From: Clostridia bacterium
GTDB taxonomy: Bacteria > Bacillota > Clostridia > UMGS1810
Assembly (NCBI GenBank): GCA_016293435.1
Contig: JAEDEG010000033.1
Coordinates: 1-28,345 of the forward strand
Direction: 5' to 3'
Length of the DNA: 28,345 nucleotides
Made by a program: the position numbers and the translations under genes. Each line of letters starts with the position of its first letter. Position 1 is the first letter of the stretch. Shown piece by piece: positions 15,642 to 22,019 of this stretch. The notes beneath the pieces are model-generated. The model ran no database searches, was not told the origin of the DNA, and was given only the letters and a program-made list of their open reading frames with translations.

Positions 15642-16654
15642 AAGAGCTTACACATTTAAGTCTGTTTTCCGGCATAGGCGGAATTGATTTAGCTGCGGAA
15701 GCGGCAGGATTTGAAACGGTCTGCCAATGCGAATGGGCGGACTTCCCCACAATGATTTTGGAAAAGCGGTGGCCGAACGTGCCCCGCTTTCGTGATATTA
15801 CGACACTGAACAAGGAGGTGTTCTATGAAAAGACAGGAAGAAAAACAGTTACCCTCATCAGCGGCGGATTCCCCTGTCAGCCGTTCAGCTCAGCAGGAGC
15901 ACAGAGAGCCTTTGCAGATACCCGTTACCTGTGGCCTGAAATGGCAAGAGTTATTTCCGAACTGCACCCCACTTGGGTGCTTGGGGAGAATGTTGCCGGG
16001 TTTATCGGTCTGGGGCTCGACAAGACGGTACTTGACTTGGAGCGTGAGGGATACGCTGTTCGGACATACGTATATCCGGCTTGCGGTGTCGGCGCATGGC
16101 ATGAGCGCACAAGAACTTTTATCGTCGCGGCTGATGTTTCCCACACCCCTTGCCTCCGACAACACCAACAACAAAAAGGACGCAATGCGAATGAATGTGT
16201 ATCTGTCGGGAAACGGGATATTCCGAAAGAAAAATCCCAACGGACGGATTTGGAGCATACCTCTGTCGGCGGCGGTGTTCTACCTGACGCCGATAGCGTC
16301 GGACGGGCTGCGTTCGACCTTCAAGCCGGAAACGATAATCAAGAGCAAAAAGGGTGCCAATCTTGCGGCGCAGATAGTACAACAGGAAAATCCGACGAGC
16401 GACAAAGCGGCGCTCAACCCCGATTGGGTGGAATGACTGATGGGCTTCCCTTACGGATGGACGGACATATCCTGTGTGAACGGGAGCCTTCGGGCGTTCC
16501 CCGTGTGACAGAGAGAACGGACGGCAGAGCACCGAGGTTAAAGGCACTCGGCAATGCCGTCTGCCCTCCGCAGGTATATCCTATTCTGAAATGTATTGCC
16601 GATATTGAAACGGGTGCTTGCAGGGAAAATTGTGTGTTTGGTGAATTTTGTTAA
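15638..16654 (+). CDS. DNA cytosine-5 methyltransferase
   Basis: GTG 15638 overlaps the DUF3789 stop. Of 338 residues, motif I is LFSGIGGIDLAAE (9-21), motif IV GGFPCQPF with catalytic Cys80 is at 76-83, motif VI has Glu117 in ENV, motif VIII is RTRTFIVA, and motif X is ALGNAVCPPQVYPIL near the C-terminus. It transfers methyl from S-adenosylmethionine to cytosine C5. No endonuclease gene is nearby, so it is an orphan enzyme, probably protecting element DNA from restriction during transfer. The segment between motifs VIII and X (about residues 168-300) would set target specificity. It is low in hydrophobic residues and is overlapped by a second meaningful reading frame (see 16134-16508). The catalytic part is intact. 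Confidence 0.9.
   Translation: MKELTHLSLFSGIGGIDLAAEAAGFETVCQCEWADFPTMILEKRWPNVPRFRDITTLNKEVFYEKTGRKTVTLISGGFPCQPFSSAGAQRAFADTRYLWPEMARVISELHPTWVLGENVAGFIGLGLDKTVLDLEREGYAVRTYVYPACGVGAWHERTRTFIVAADVSHTPCLRQHQQQKGRNANECVSVGKRDIPKEKSQRTDLEHTSVGGGVLPDADSVGRAAFDLQAGNDNQEQKGCQSCGADSTTGKSDERQSGAQPRLGGMTDGLPLRMDGHILCEREPSGVPRVTERTDGRAPRLKALGNAVCPPQVYPILKCIADIETGACRENCVFGEFC
16134..16508 (+). other. Overlapping +1-frame segment with methyltransferase C-terminal hallmarks
   Basis: In the frame shifted +1 from the cytosine methyltransferase, the DNA reads MFPTPLASDNTNN, later YLTPIASDGL, then LNPDWVE, TGA (16434-16436), LMGFPYGWTDIS, and stops at 16506-16508. TP.ASD repeats and a final WVEWLMGFP.GWTD are typical endings of many phage and ICE cytosine methyltransferases. 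The TGA again takes the place of TGG (Trp). In the main frame the same bases read QPRLGGMTDGLP, which is also a family ending. The enclosing open frame runs 15825-16436, but its first third is a shadow of motifs IV-VIII. I list it as an overlapping or ancestral alternative C-terminus and not as an independent gene. Confidence 0.45.
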
Positions 16655-16663
16655 GTATGCGAA

Positions 16664-16692
16664 TTGAAGTTGCATTAAAAATATGCTATACT
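16664..16692 (+). promoter_or_regulatory. Sigma-A-type promoter with extended -10
   Basis: TTGAAG (16664-16669), 17 bp, then TATACT (16687-16692) with an upstream TG (16684-16685). It overlaps the 3' area of the cytosine methyltransferase gene and would start transcription near 16699, just before the AT-rich gene at 16723. Confidence 0.65.
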
Positions 16693-16722
16693 AAACAAAA
16701 AAAGAAAAGAGGGGCGATTAAA

Positions 16723-17349
16723 CTGAAAAATATAATATTAGAAATAGTATTAGGAGTGATAGCTGGTTTTGGAGGTATTACCGGCATAATTATATTAGGA
16801 ATAAAAATTTCTGCTAATACGATTATAGACAGAATAGAAAAAAGATTTCAGTATAGTCTTGATAAAGAAATGGAGAAGTATAAAACTGTATTAGGCAATA
16901 AAACTTATATAAGTAAAACAAAGTTTGACACAGAATTTAATCTTTACAGAGAACTATCAAAATCTTTTTTTGAACTAACTAAAAACATTAGTATTCTTAT
17001 ACCTGCCGTAGTAAGTTATCAATTAGCTGATAAAGAAAAACAAAGGGAACTTGAGAATGAACATTACAAAATTGCACACAAATCTACTGTTGAAGCTCAG
17101 GATATTTTGAATAGCAACATACCTTTTATGCCAGAAAATATATACGATGGTTATAGTAATATACTATCACTTTGCAAACAACAATTAAATGTTTTTGAGC
17201 AACGTTGGAATGTATTATATCTTGCTACACAGGAAGAAAAAGAAAAATTTTCTACAGAAGATTATAATAGAACAAATACTATCAACAAAAATTTTAGAGA
17301 AGTAAATAATACTGTACGTGAATACTTAGCTTCTCTTGATGTAATATAA
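16723..17349 (+). CDS. Membrane-anchored helical protein of unknown function
   Basis: The frame is open from 16648, with an ATG at 16657, but a strong promoter (16664-16692) lies inside that stretch. An AGAGGGG ribosome site (16708-16714) sits 8 nt before CTG 16723, so a CTG start is favoured; ATG 16657 is the alternative. From CTG the protein has 208 residues: a membrane helix at about 4-26 (EIVLGVIAGFGGITGIIILG), then a long, mostly helical cytoplasmic region (KFDTEFNLYRELSKSFFELT, NSNIPFMPENIYDGYSNIL). I recall similar uncharacterised proteins from Firmicutes accessory regions but know no function. It is clearly AT-rich against its neighbours, with its own promoter and terminator, so it is inserted cargo. 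Defence or entry exclusion is only a guess. Confidence 0.65.
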   Translation: MKNIILEIVLGVIAGFGGITGIIILGIKISANTIIDRIEKRFQYSLDKEMEKYKTVLGNKTYISKTKFDTEFNLYRELSKSFFELTKNISILIPAVVSYQLADKEKQRELENEHYKIAHKSTVEAQDILNSNIPFMPENIYDGYSNILSLCKQQLNVFEQRWNVLYLATQEEKEKFSTEDYNRTNTINKNFREVNNTVREYLASLDVI

Positions 17350-17370
17350 ATATTACATTGTATGTTTTGG

Positions 17371-17404
17371 AAGAACATTGACGAAAATTCAATGTTCTTT
17401 TTTT
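17371..17404 (+). terminator. Terminator after the AT-rich membrane gene
   Basis: AAGAACATTGA (17371-17381) pairs with TCAATGTTCTT (17389-17399), an 11-bp stem, followed by T to 17404. Confidence 0.85.
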
Positions 17405-17428
17405 GCGCCCATTTTAAGGAGGTGGACA

Positions 17429-17608
17429 ATGGATAATGAATTACGCAACACAAGCGGCTGTATAGACAAAACAGCCTATGACGCACTAAAAAACATTCGC
17501 CGTGAAGAACGAAAGTGCCTTATAAATCTTTTGAAGCTGACGGCGGAAAAACACGGTTATAGGATAACAGGCAGAATTTATTTGTCAGAAATTGAAGCGA
17601 TAAATTAA
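17429..17608 (+). CDS. Small conserved ICE protein (59 aa)
   Basis: ATG 17429 follows AAGGAGG (17416-17422) by 6 nt; the longer frame from 17378 runs through the upstream terminator and was rejected. The protein (NTSGCIDKTAYDALKNIRRE, then KCLINLLKLTAEKHGYRITG) is charged, helical and has no membrane segment. It lies 13 nt before the NlpC/P60 gene and is presumably cotranscribed. I recognise the position and general look from related elements but have no functional name for it. Confidence 0.65.
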   Translation: MDNELRNTSGCIDKTAYDALKNIRREERKCLINLLKLTAEKHGYRITGRIYLSEIEAIN

Positions 17609-17621
17609 CCGGAGGTGAGCT

Positions 17622-20060
17622 ATGAAAGACAAAGAATTTAAGGCAAAAAATAAAGATACTAATTTTTCAAAGCCGCAAAAGGCTGATACCGTTCTCGGAC
17701 GGCACAACCAAATTTCGGAACAGAAAACGGATTTATCTTCATCAAAGAAAAATCGTATGTATCAACAGCGGCAGGCAGAGCCGGAACAGTCTATTGATGT
17801 TACCGGAACAAAAACGAATATTTTTCAAAATTCTGTATCAGATACGGTAAACACCAAAACAGAAAATCCTGTATATGAGCAAAATGCTTTTGATACAAAA
17901 GAGCCCGTTACTGAAAAAGCAGAAATACATTCTAAACATCATACGGAGCCTGTTGCTCCGGCAGAGCCCGTAAAAAGCCGTCATCGAAAGCAGGCTGATA
18001 AATTCCGTACAAATAATAACATTCCTGTTTCTGATGAACGCAATGCGGCAGAAACACCGATTGAAAAAACGGAGACTGTTACATCGGTTGATACAAATAT
18101 TCAAACGGATATTCCTACCCCTGCCCCAAAGGGCGAACGGTACAACATTCAGGATGCTGTCAGCGAGAAAAAGCAGGTATTTGATGTTGTAGAAAAAAAT
18201 ACGGATTTTAAGCTGGGACGGCAGGAATACACTGCCCCAAAAGGTACACAGGACAAACAAGGCATAAAGCCGAATAACAAAAACCGACTGTATCAAAAGG
18301 AGCATATCAAGGCTGATGAATCGTCGCATACCGTTTCATCAGAACAGTGTGCGGAGCCTGAAACAGTTATATCCGATAAATCCGAAACTGCGGAAAATGC
18401 AGAAAATCTTGACGAGGATATTCCTCTGCAGGAGGAATTACAAGAGGATTTTCAGTTTGACCGTACAAAGAAATATGAACAGCGTGCCGAAAAGCTACAC
18501 GGCAAGGCTGAAAAAGCAAGAAACAAAACCCCTCATAAAAAGAAAATCAAGCGGCAGCGTATTTATGATGAGCAGAAACAAAGGCCGAAAAACCGCTTGC
18601 AGTTTGAAAATGAACCAAAGCCGGTAAGCGACAACCGATATATCTTTATAAAAAATTCTGCCGTATTTGCAGGAAATAAGGTACTGTTTAAGGCACACAG
18701 CAAAATCCGCGAGGTTGAGCATGATAATTCCGCCGTTGAAGCGACACACAAAACCGAGGAACAGATGGAACGCCTTGCACAGTACAGTATGAGAGTGCAA
18801 AAGAATTTTTCCCGGCAGCGCAAAAATACACCGTATAAAAAAGCGGCGCGTTTGCAGCAGCGTGCAGAAAAGGCGGAGGTTAAAGCACTGTATGAAAAGA
18901 CACTTGCCGAGCACCCGGAACTAAAAAAATCCGAGGTCAAAAAATTCATTCAAAAACAGCGTATCAAAAAGCAATACCAAAAGGCGAAGCGTGCGGAGCA
19001 GGCGGCAAAACAGGCGAAAAAAGCTGCGCAGACTGCCGAAAAAACGGCAAGACAAGCAGCTGCCTTTATATGGCGGCACAAAGCCGTGTTCGGAATAATC
19101 ATTGCCATTGTTCTTATGATAGCATGGCTTGACAGTGTGCTTTCCTCCTGTTCCGTTATGGGAACTATGGGTGCAAATTCGCTTATGGTATCGTCATACT
19201 TTGCGGAGGACGAAGATATTTATGCGGCAGAAGATTACTATGTCGGTCTTGAACAGGATTTGCAGAGCAAAATAAGCAATATTGAAAATGAGTACTCCGG
19301 CTATGACGAATACAATTACAATGTTGCGGGAATAGGTCATAACCCCTATGAGCTCATTTCCTATCTTACGGCAGTGTATCAGGATTTTAAGTTTAATGAT
19401 ATAAAGGACAATCTTGATACTCTGTTTAATTCTCAATATCATTTGAGAATTACCGCAACAAGCGAACAGCGAACGGACGAGAACGGAAATGCTTATGAAT
19501 ACAAGATATTAAATATTACGCTTACAAACAGCGGATTTATACCGTCTATGAATGAAGAACAGCGGGAATTATATAATATCTATCTTGCAAGCAAGGGAAA
19601 CCGTGATTATCTCTTTGCTGATGATATTTACGCTAACGAAAGCGACACGCCGAGTTACACCATTCCGGGCGAAGCGCTTACGGACGAAACATTCCGAAAG
19701 CTCATAACCGAAGCCGAGAAGTATTTAGGCTATCCGTATGTATGGGGCGGCTCAAGCCCGTCAACCTCTTTTGACTGTTCGGGATTTGTGTGCTGGGTAT
19801 TCAAAAATTCCGACGTTTATCCGTTGCACAGAACAACCGCACAAGGTATATATGACCAATGCACGCCGGTAAGACCTGCCGATGCAAAACCCGGTGATAT
19901 TATATTTTTCAAAGGTACATACAACACTTACGAGGTATCGCACGTCGGTATTTATGTGGGTAACGGTATGATGATACATTGCGGAAACCCCATTCAGTAC
20001 GCAAGCGTCAACAGCAGTTATTGGACGCAGCATTTCTACGCCTACGGGCGTTTGAACTAA
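17622..20060 (+). CDS. CD1108-type conjugation protein with NlpC/P60 peptidase domain
   Basis: ATG 17622 follows GGAGGTGAG. The 812-residue protein has a long polar, Lys/Glu/Thr-rich N-terminal region (1-480), coiled-coil-like Ala/Lys-rich helices (about 400-480), one membrane helix (about 488-508) and an outside C-terminal half. Residues about 695-812 are an NlpC/P60 (C40) domain with YPYVWGGSSPSTSFDCSGF (catalytic Cys719), SHVGIYVG (His774) and MIHCGN (His786). It would cleave peptide bonds in peptidoglycan to let the transfer channel cross the wall, the role played by VirB1 or CwlT-type enzymes. No separate lysozyme domain is visible. The N-terminal region may hold other channel proteins. 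Confidence 0.9.
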   Translation: MKDKEFKAKNKDTNFSKPQKADTVLGRHNQISEQKTDLSSSKKNRMYQQRQAEPEQSIDVTGTKTNIFQNSVSDTVNTKTENPVYEQNAFDTKEPVTEKAEIHSKHHTEPVAPAEPVKSRHRKQADKFRTNNNIPVSDERNAAETPIEKTETVTSVDTNIQTDIPTPAPKGERYNIQDAVSEKKQVFDVVEKNTDFKLGRQEYTAPKGTQDKQGIKPNNKNRLYQKEHIKADESSHTVSSEQCAEPETVISDKSETAENAENLDEDIPLQEELQEDFQFDRTKKYEQRAEKLHGKAEKARNKTPHKKKIKRQRIYDEQKQRPKNRLQFENEPKPVSDNRYIFIKNSAVFAGNKVLFKAHSKIREVEHDNSAVEATHKTEEQMERLAQYSMRVQKNFSRQRKNTPYKKAARLQQRAEKAEVKALYEKTLAEHPELKKSEVKKFIQKQRIKKQYQKAKRAEQAAKQAKKAAQTAEKTARQAAAFIWRHKAVFGIIIAIVLMIAWLDSVLSSCSVMGTMGANSLMVSSYFAEDEDIYAAEDYYVGLEQDLQSKISNIENEYSGYDEYNYNVAGIGHNPYELISYLTAVYQDFKFNDIKDNLDTLFNSQYHLRITATSEQRTDENGNAYEYKILNITLTNSGFIPSMNEEQRELYNIYLASKGNRDYLFADDIYANESDTPSYTIPGEALTDETFRKLITEAEKYLGYPYVWGGSSPSTSFDCSGFVCWVFKNSDVYPLHRTTAQGIYDQCTPVRPADAKPGDIIFFKGTYNTYEVSHVGIYVGNGMMIHCGNPIQYASVNSSYWTQHFYAYGRLN

Positions 20061-20094
20061 AACATAAATATTTATACAAGGAGTTGAATTAACT

Positions 20095-20373
20095 ATGCCA
20101 ACGATTGAAAAAATCACAAAGGACATTCAGACAGCGAAAAACAAGATTGCGGAGCTTCAGAAGAAAATCCGCACCCTTGAAGCACAGAAAGTTGAGGAAG
20201 AAAATTTACAGATTGTAAAGCTGGTTAAGACGGTAAACCTCGACAACAAAACCCTTACCGCATTTCTGAAAGCATACGCAAAGGGCGATATTACTCTCCC
20301 CGATGAGTATATGGCGGAATTGCAGGAGGATAATCAAAATCAGGAACAGGAGGACGCAGACAATGAAGAATAA
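20095..20373 (+). CDS. DUF4315 family coiled-coil protein
   Basis: ATG 20095 follows AAGGAG. The 92 residues begin with a coiled coil (KITKDIQTAKNKIAELQKKI through LEAQK), followed by LDNKTLTAFLKAYAKGD and an acidic Glu/Gln/Asp tail. This is the DUF4315 pattern, always found between the NlpC/P60 and DUF4366 genes in this ICE type. Its end overlaps the next gene by 11 bp. It is probably a cytoplasmic partner of the channel; function unknown. Confidence 0.88.
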   Translation: MPTIEKITKDIQTAKNKIAELQKKIRTLEAQKVEEENLQIVKLVKTVNLDNKTLTAFLKAYAKGDITLPDEYMAELQEDNQNQEQEDADNEE

Positions 20374-21019
20374 ATTTAGGATTGCGACGGCGGTATTTAC
20401 CGCCGTCCTTGCTTTATCGGGAGTAACGGCATTTGCACGGAGCAGCGAAACAATGGTAAATACCGAAACGGTTATTGAGGATAACCGCACTTTAACCCCA
20501 CAAGGAAACGCCGACCTTGTTGATAATGTTTCCGACAATGAAAATTTGCAGTTTATCACCGTAACCACAAGGGATGGAAATGTTTTCTACTTTGTTATTG
20601 ACAAGGGAGCAACCTCGAAGAATGTGTATTTCTTAAATACGGTTGATGAAAGCGACCTTGCGGCGCTTGTCGAGGGTACGGAAATCAACACAAAAACCGA
20701 AGATACCCCATCGGTAGCGGAAACTTTAAACCCTGATACCGAACCGGCAGAAAAGACCGATACAGAACAGGAACCGGCAGAAACAAAAAATACAGACAAG
20801 GACAAAACCGGCAATAATGGTTTTCTTCTGATACTGCTTGCCCTTATCGGTGCGGCAGGAGTCGGAGCGTATTACTTCAAAATTGTTCTTCCTAAAAAGA
20901 AACTGGAGCAAGCAGACGATATAGAGAATTTTGAATTTGAGGGCTATGACGAGGACGACGAAGAAACCGAGCATGACAAAGAGGACGAGGACTATTTGGA
21001 CGATATAAATAATGAATAA
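20363..21019 (+). CDS. CD1107 family protein (DUF4366)
   Basis: ATG 20363, inside the DUF4315 end, follows AGGAGG (20347-20352). The 218 residues comprise a signal peptide (1-25, ending VTAFA), an outside domain containing NLQFITVTTRDGNVFYFVID and NVYFLNTVDESDLAALVEG, a Thr/Glu/Pro-rich stalk, a membrane helix (about 152-172) and a very acidic cytoplasmic tail. The layout is that of DUF4366 proteins. It is probably a surface-exposed, membrane-anchored part of the mating apparatus. Confidence 0.88.
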   Translation: MKNKFRIATAVFTAVLALSGVTAFARSSETMVNTETVIEDNRTLTPQGNADLVDNVSDNENLQFITVTTRDGNVFYFVIDKGATSKNVYFLNTVDESDLAALVEGTEINTKTEDTPSVAETLNPDTEPAEKTDTEQEPAETKNTDKDKTGNNGFLLILLALIGAAGVGAYYFKIVLPKKKLEQADDIENFEFEGYDEDDEETEHDKEDEDYLDDINNE

Positions 21020-21042
21020 TATATGCAGTTATATTTCTTGCA

Positions 21043-21080
21043 TTTTGTCAATAGACAAAATTATTATATCATGTTATAAT
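21043..21080 (+). promoter_or_regulatory. Strong promoter overlapping an inverted repeat
   Basis: TAGACA (21052-21057), 17 bp, then TATAAT (21075-21080) with an extended TG. TTTTGTC (21043-21049) and GACAAAA (21054-21060) form a 7-bp inverted repeat over the -35 box, a likely operator. It drives the AT-rich gene pair at 21116 and 21750. Confidence 0.7.
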
Positions 21081-21115
21081 ATAATAATAAAATAATGTAG
21101 TGACGAGGTGTAAAC

Positions 21116-21727
21116 TTGGGAAATAACAATATATCAAAAGATTCCAATACGGCGAATTTAGAAAATGAAGATGCAACAGCTTCAAACACAGCCAACAATT
21201 CTGATAATACCACATCAAATGCTCCTAAAGCATTAGATATTGATAATATGGCACTTACTGAATATTTTGAGGTTGTAAGAAACGAATATGAAATGGAAAG
21301 AAATAAAAAATTAAGTTTTGAAAGTCGAGCGGGTATTTTCTTTGCTCTTATAGGGACTGTAAGTGTGTTCTTGTTTGACAAAGTACAAATCAAAGAAATC
21401 GTTACATTATTTTCTGTTCCATTGACTTTTAGTATTTGGCTAAAAATTACAACTGGATTTTTAGTTTATTTATCTTTAGCGTTTACAATGTTGTTTTTGA
21501 TAAAAACAATAACCGTAAAACAGCATAATAATTTTGAAGTAAAAAATATTGATGAAGTGCTACTTGCTGAAAAACGAATCGATGCATTGGCGAGGATAAT
21601 TTTTACATATCGTGATATAATTTGTCAACATAGACAAATTAATGAAGATAGAGCAAAAACATTTAAATTATCGCTTTATGGTGTTATAATAATGTTGGTT
21701 TCAGCGATTATGTATATTTCATTATAA
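21116..21727 (+). CDS. Multi-pass membrane protein of unknown function, candidate effector
   Basis: TTG 21116 follows GAGGTG by 6 nt, and no in-frame ATG lies near it. The 203-residue protein has an Asn/Ser/Thr-rich N-terminus (1-40), an amphipathic stretch (TEYFEVVRNEYEMERNKKLS), a helix at 71-88, hydrophobic segments at about 95-130, a charged helix (LLAEKRIDALARIIFTYRDI) and a last helix at 184-203. Small proteins with this layout occur among membrane effectors of phage-defence systems (for example SLATT-like ones), but I cannot place it in a named family. It is AT-rich with its own strong promoter, and is probably cotranscribed with the 64-aa gene that follows by 22 nt. Confidence 0.7.
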   Translation: MGNNNISKDSNTANLENEDATASNTANNSDNTTSNAPKALDIDNMALTEYFEVVRNEYEMERNKKLSFESRAGIFFALIGTVSVFLFDKVQIKEIVTLFSVPLTFSIWLKITTGFLVYLSLAFTMLFLIKTITVKQHNNFEVKNIDEVLLAEKRIDALARIIFTYRDIICQHRQINEDRAKTFKLSLYGVIIMLVSAIMYISL

Positions 21728-21749
21728 AAAAATACAAAGGAGGATTTAT

Positions 21750-21944
21750 ATGCCTAATGATCCAAAAGACCAAACAATTGACTGGTCAAAAGTTACTTCC
21801 TCTCAGGGAAGTAATGCTTCACCAACTATGATTACATCATTAAATGAAGGTGCAAATCTGGTAGGAGTGGAAACATCTTCTCAACATTCTTGTATGATTG
21901 GTGTTGAAAAATTTTCAGTTAATTCGGATAAGACAAAAAACTGA
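21750..21944 (+). CDS. Small protein downstream of the membrane effector (64 aa)
   Basis: ATG 21750 has an excellent AAAGGAGG site (21736-21743). The peptide is polar (DWSKVTSSQGSNASPTMITS, then SSQHSCMIGVEKFSVNSDKT) with one Cys, no membrane helix and no recognised motif. The strong ribosome site, position 22 nt after the membrane gene and shared terminator support a real gene. Regulator, immunity protein or secreted peptide are open possibilities. Confidence 0.6.
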   Translation: MPNDPKDQTIDWSKVTSSQGSNASPTMITSLNEGANLVGVETSSQHSCMIGVEKFSVNSDKTKN

Positions 21945-21963
21945 ATATTGTAATTTAATATTA

Positions 21964-21997
21964 AAAAACAGCACTCATTAACTTGGGTGCTGTTTTT
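21964..21997 (+). terminator. Terminator of the accessory gene pair
   Basis: AAAAACAGCACTCA (21964-21977) pairs with TGGGTGCTGTTTTT (21984-21997), a 14-bp stem with one G-U pair and a 6-nt loop, ending in T. Confidence 0.85.
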
Positions 21998-22019
21998 GCG
22001 TTCAAAGGAGGAATAATTT

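Noticed and set aside
15825..16436. 203-codon plus-strand frame as an independent gene
   Set aside because: Its first 100 codons are a shadow of catalytic motifs IV-VIII of the cytosine methyltransferase. Only the later part looks meaningful, and that is reported as an overlapping segment.
12223..16508. UGA read as tryptophan throughout
   Set aside because: TGA ends repA, pcfB, virB4, the DUF3789 gene and others at the expected protein ends, and TGG is used for Trp in all intact genes, so the standard code holds.
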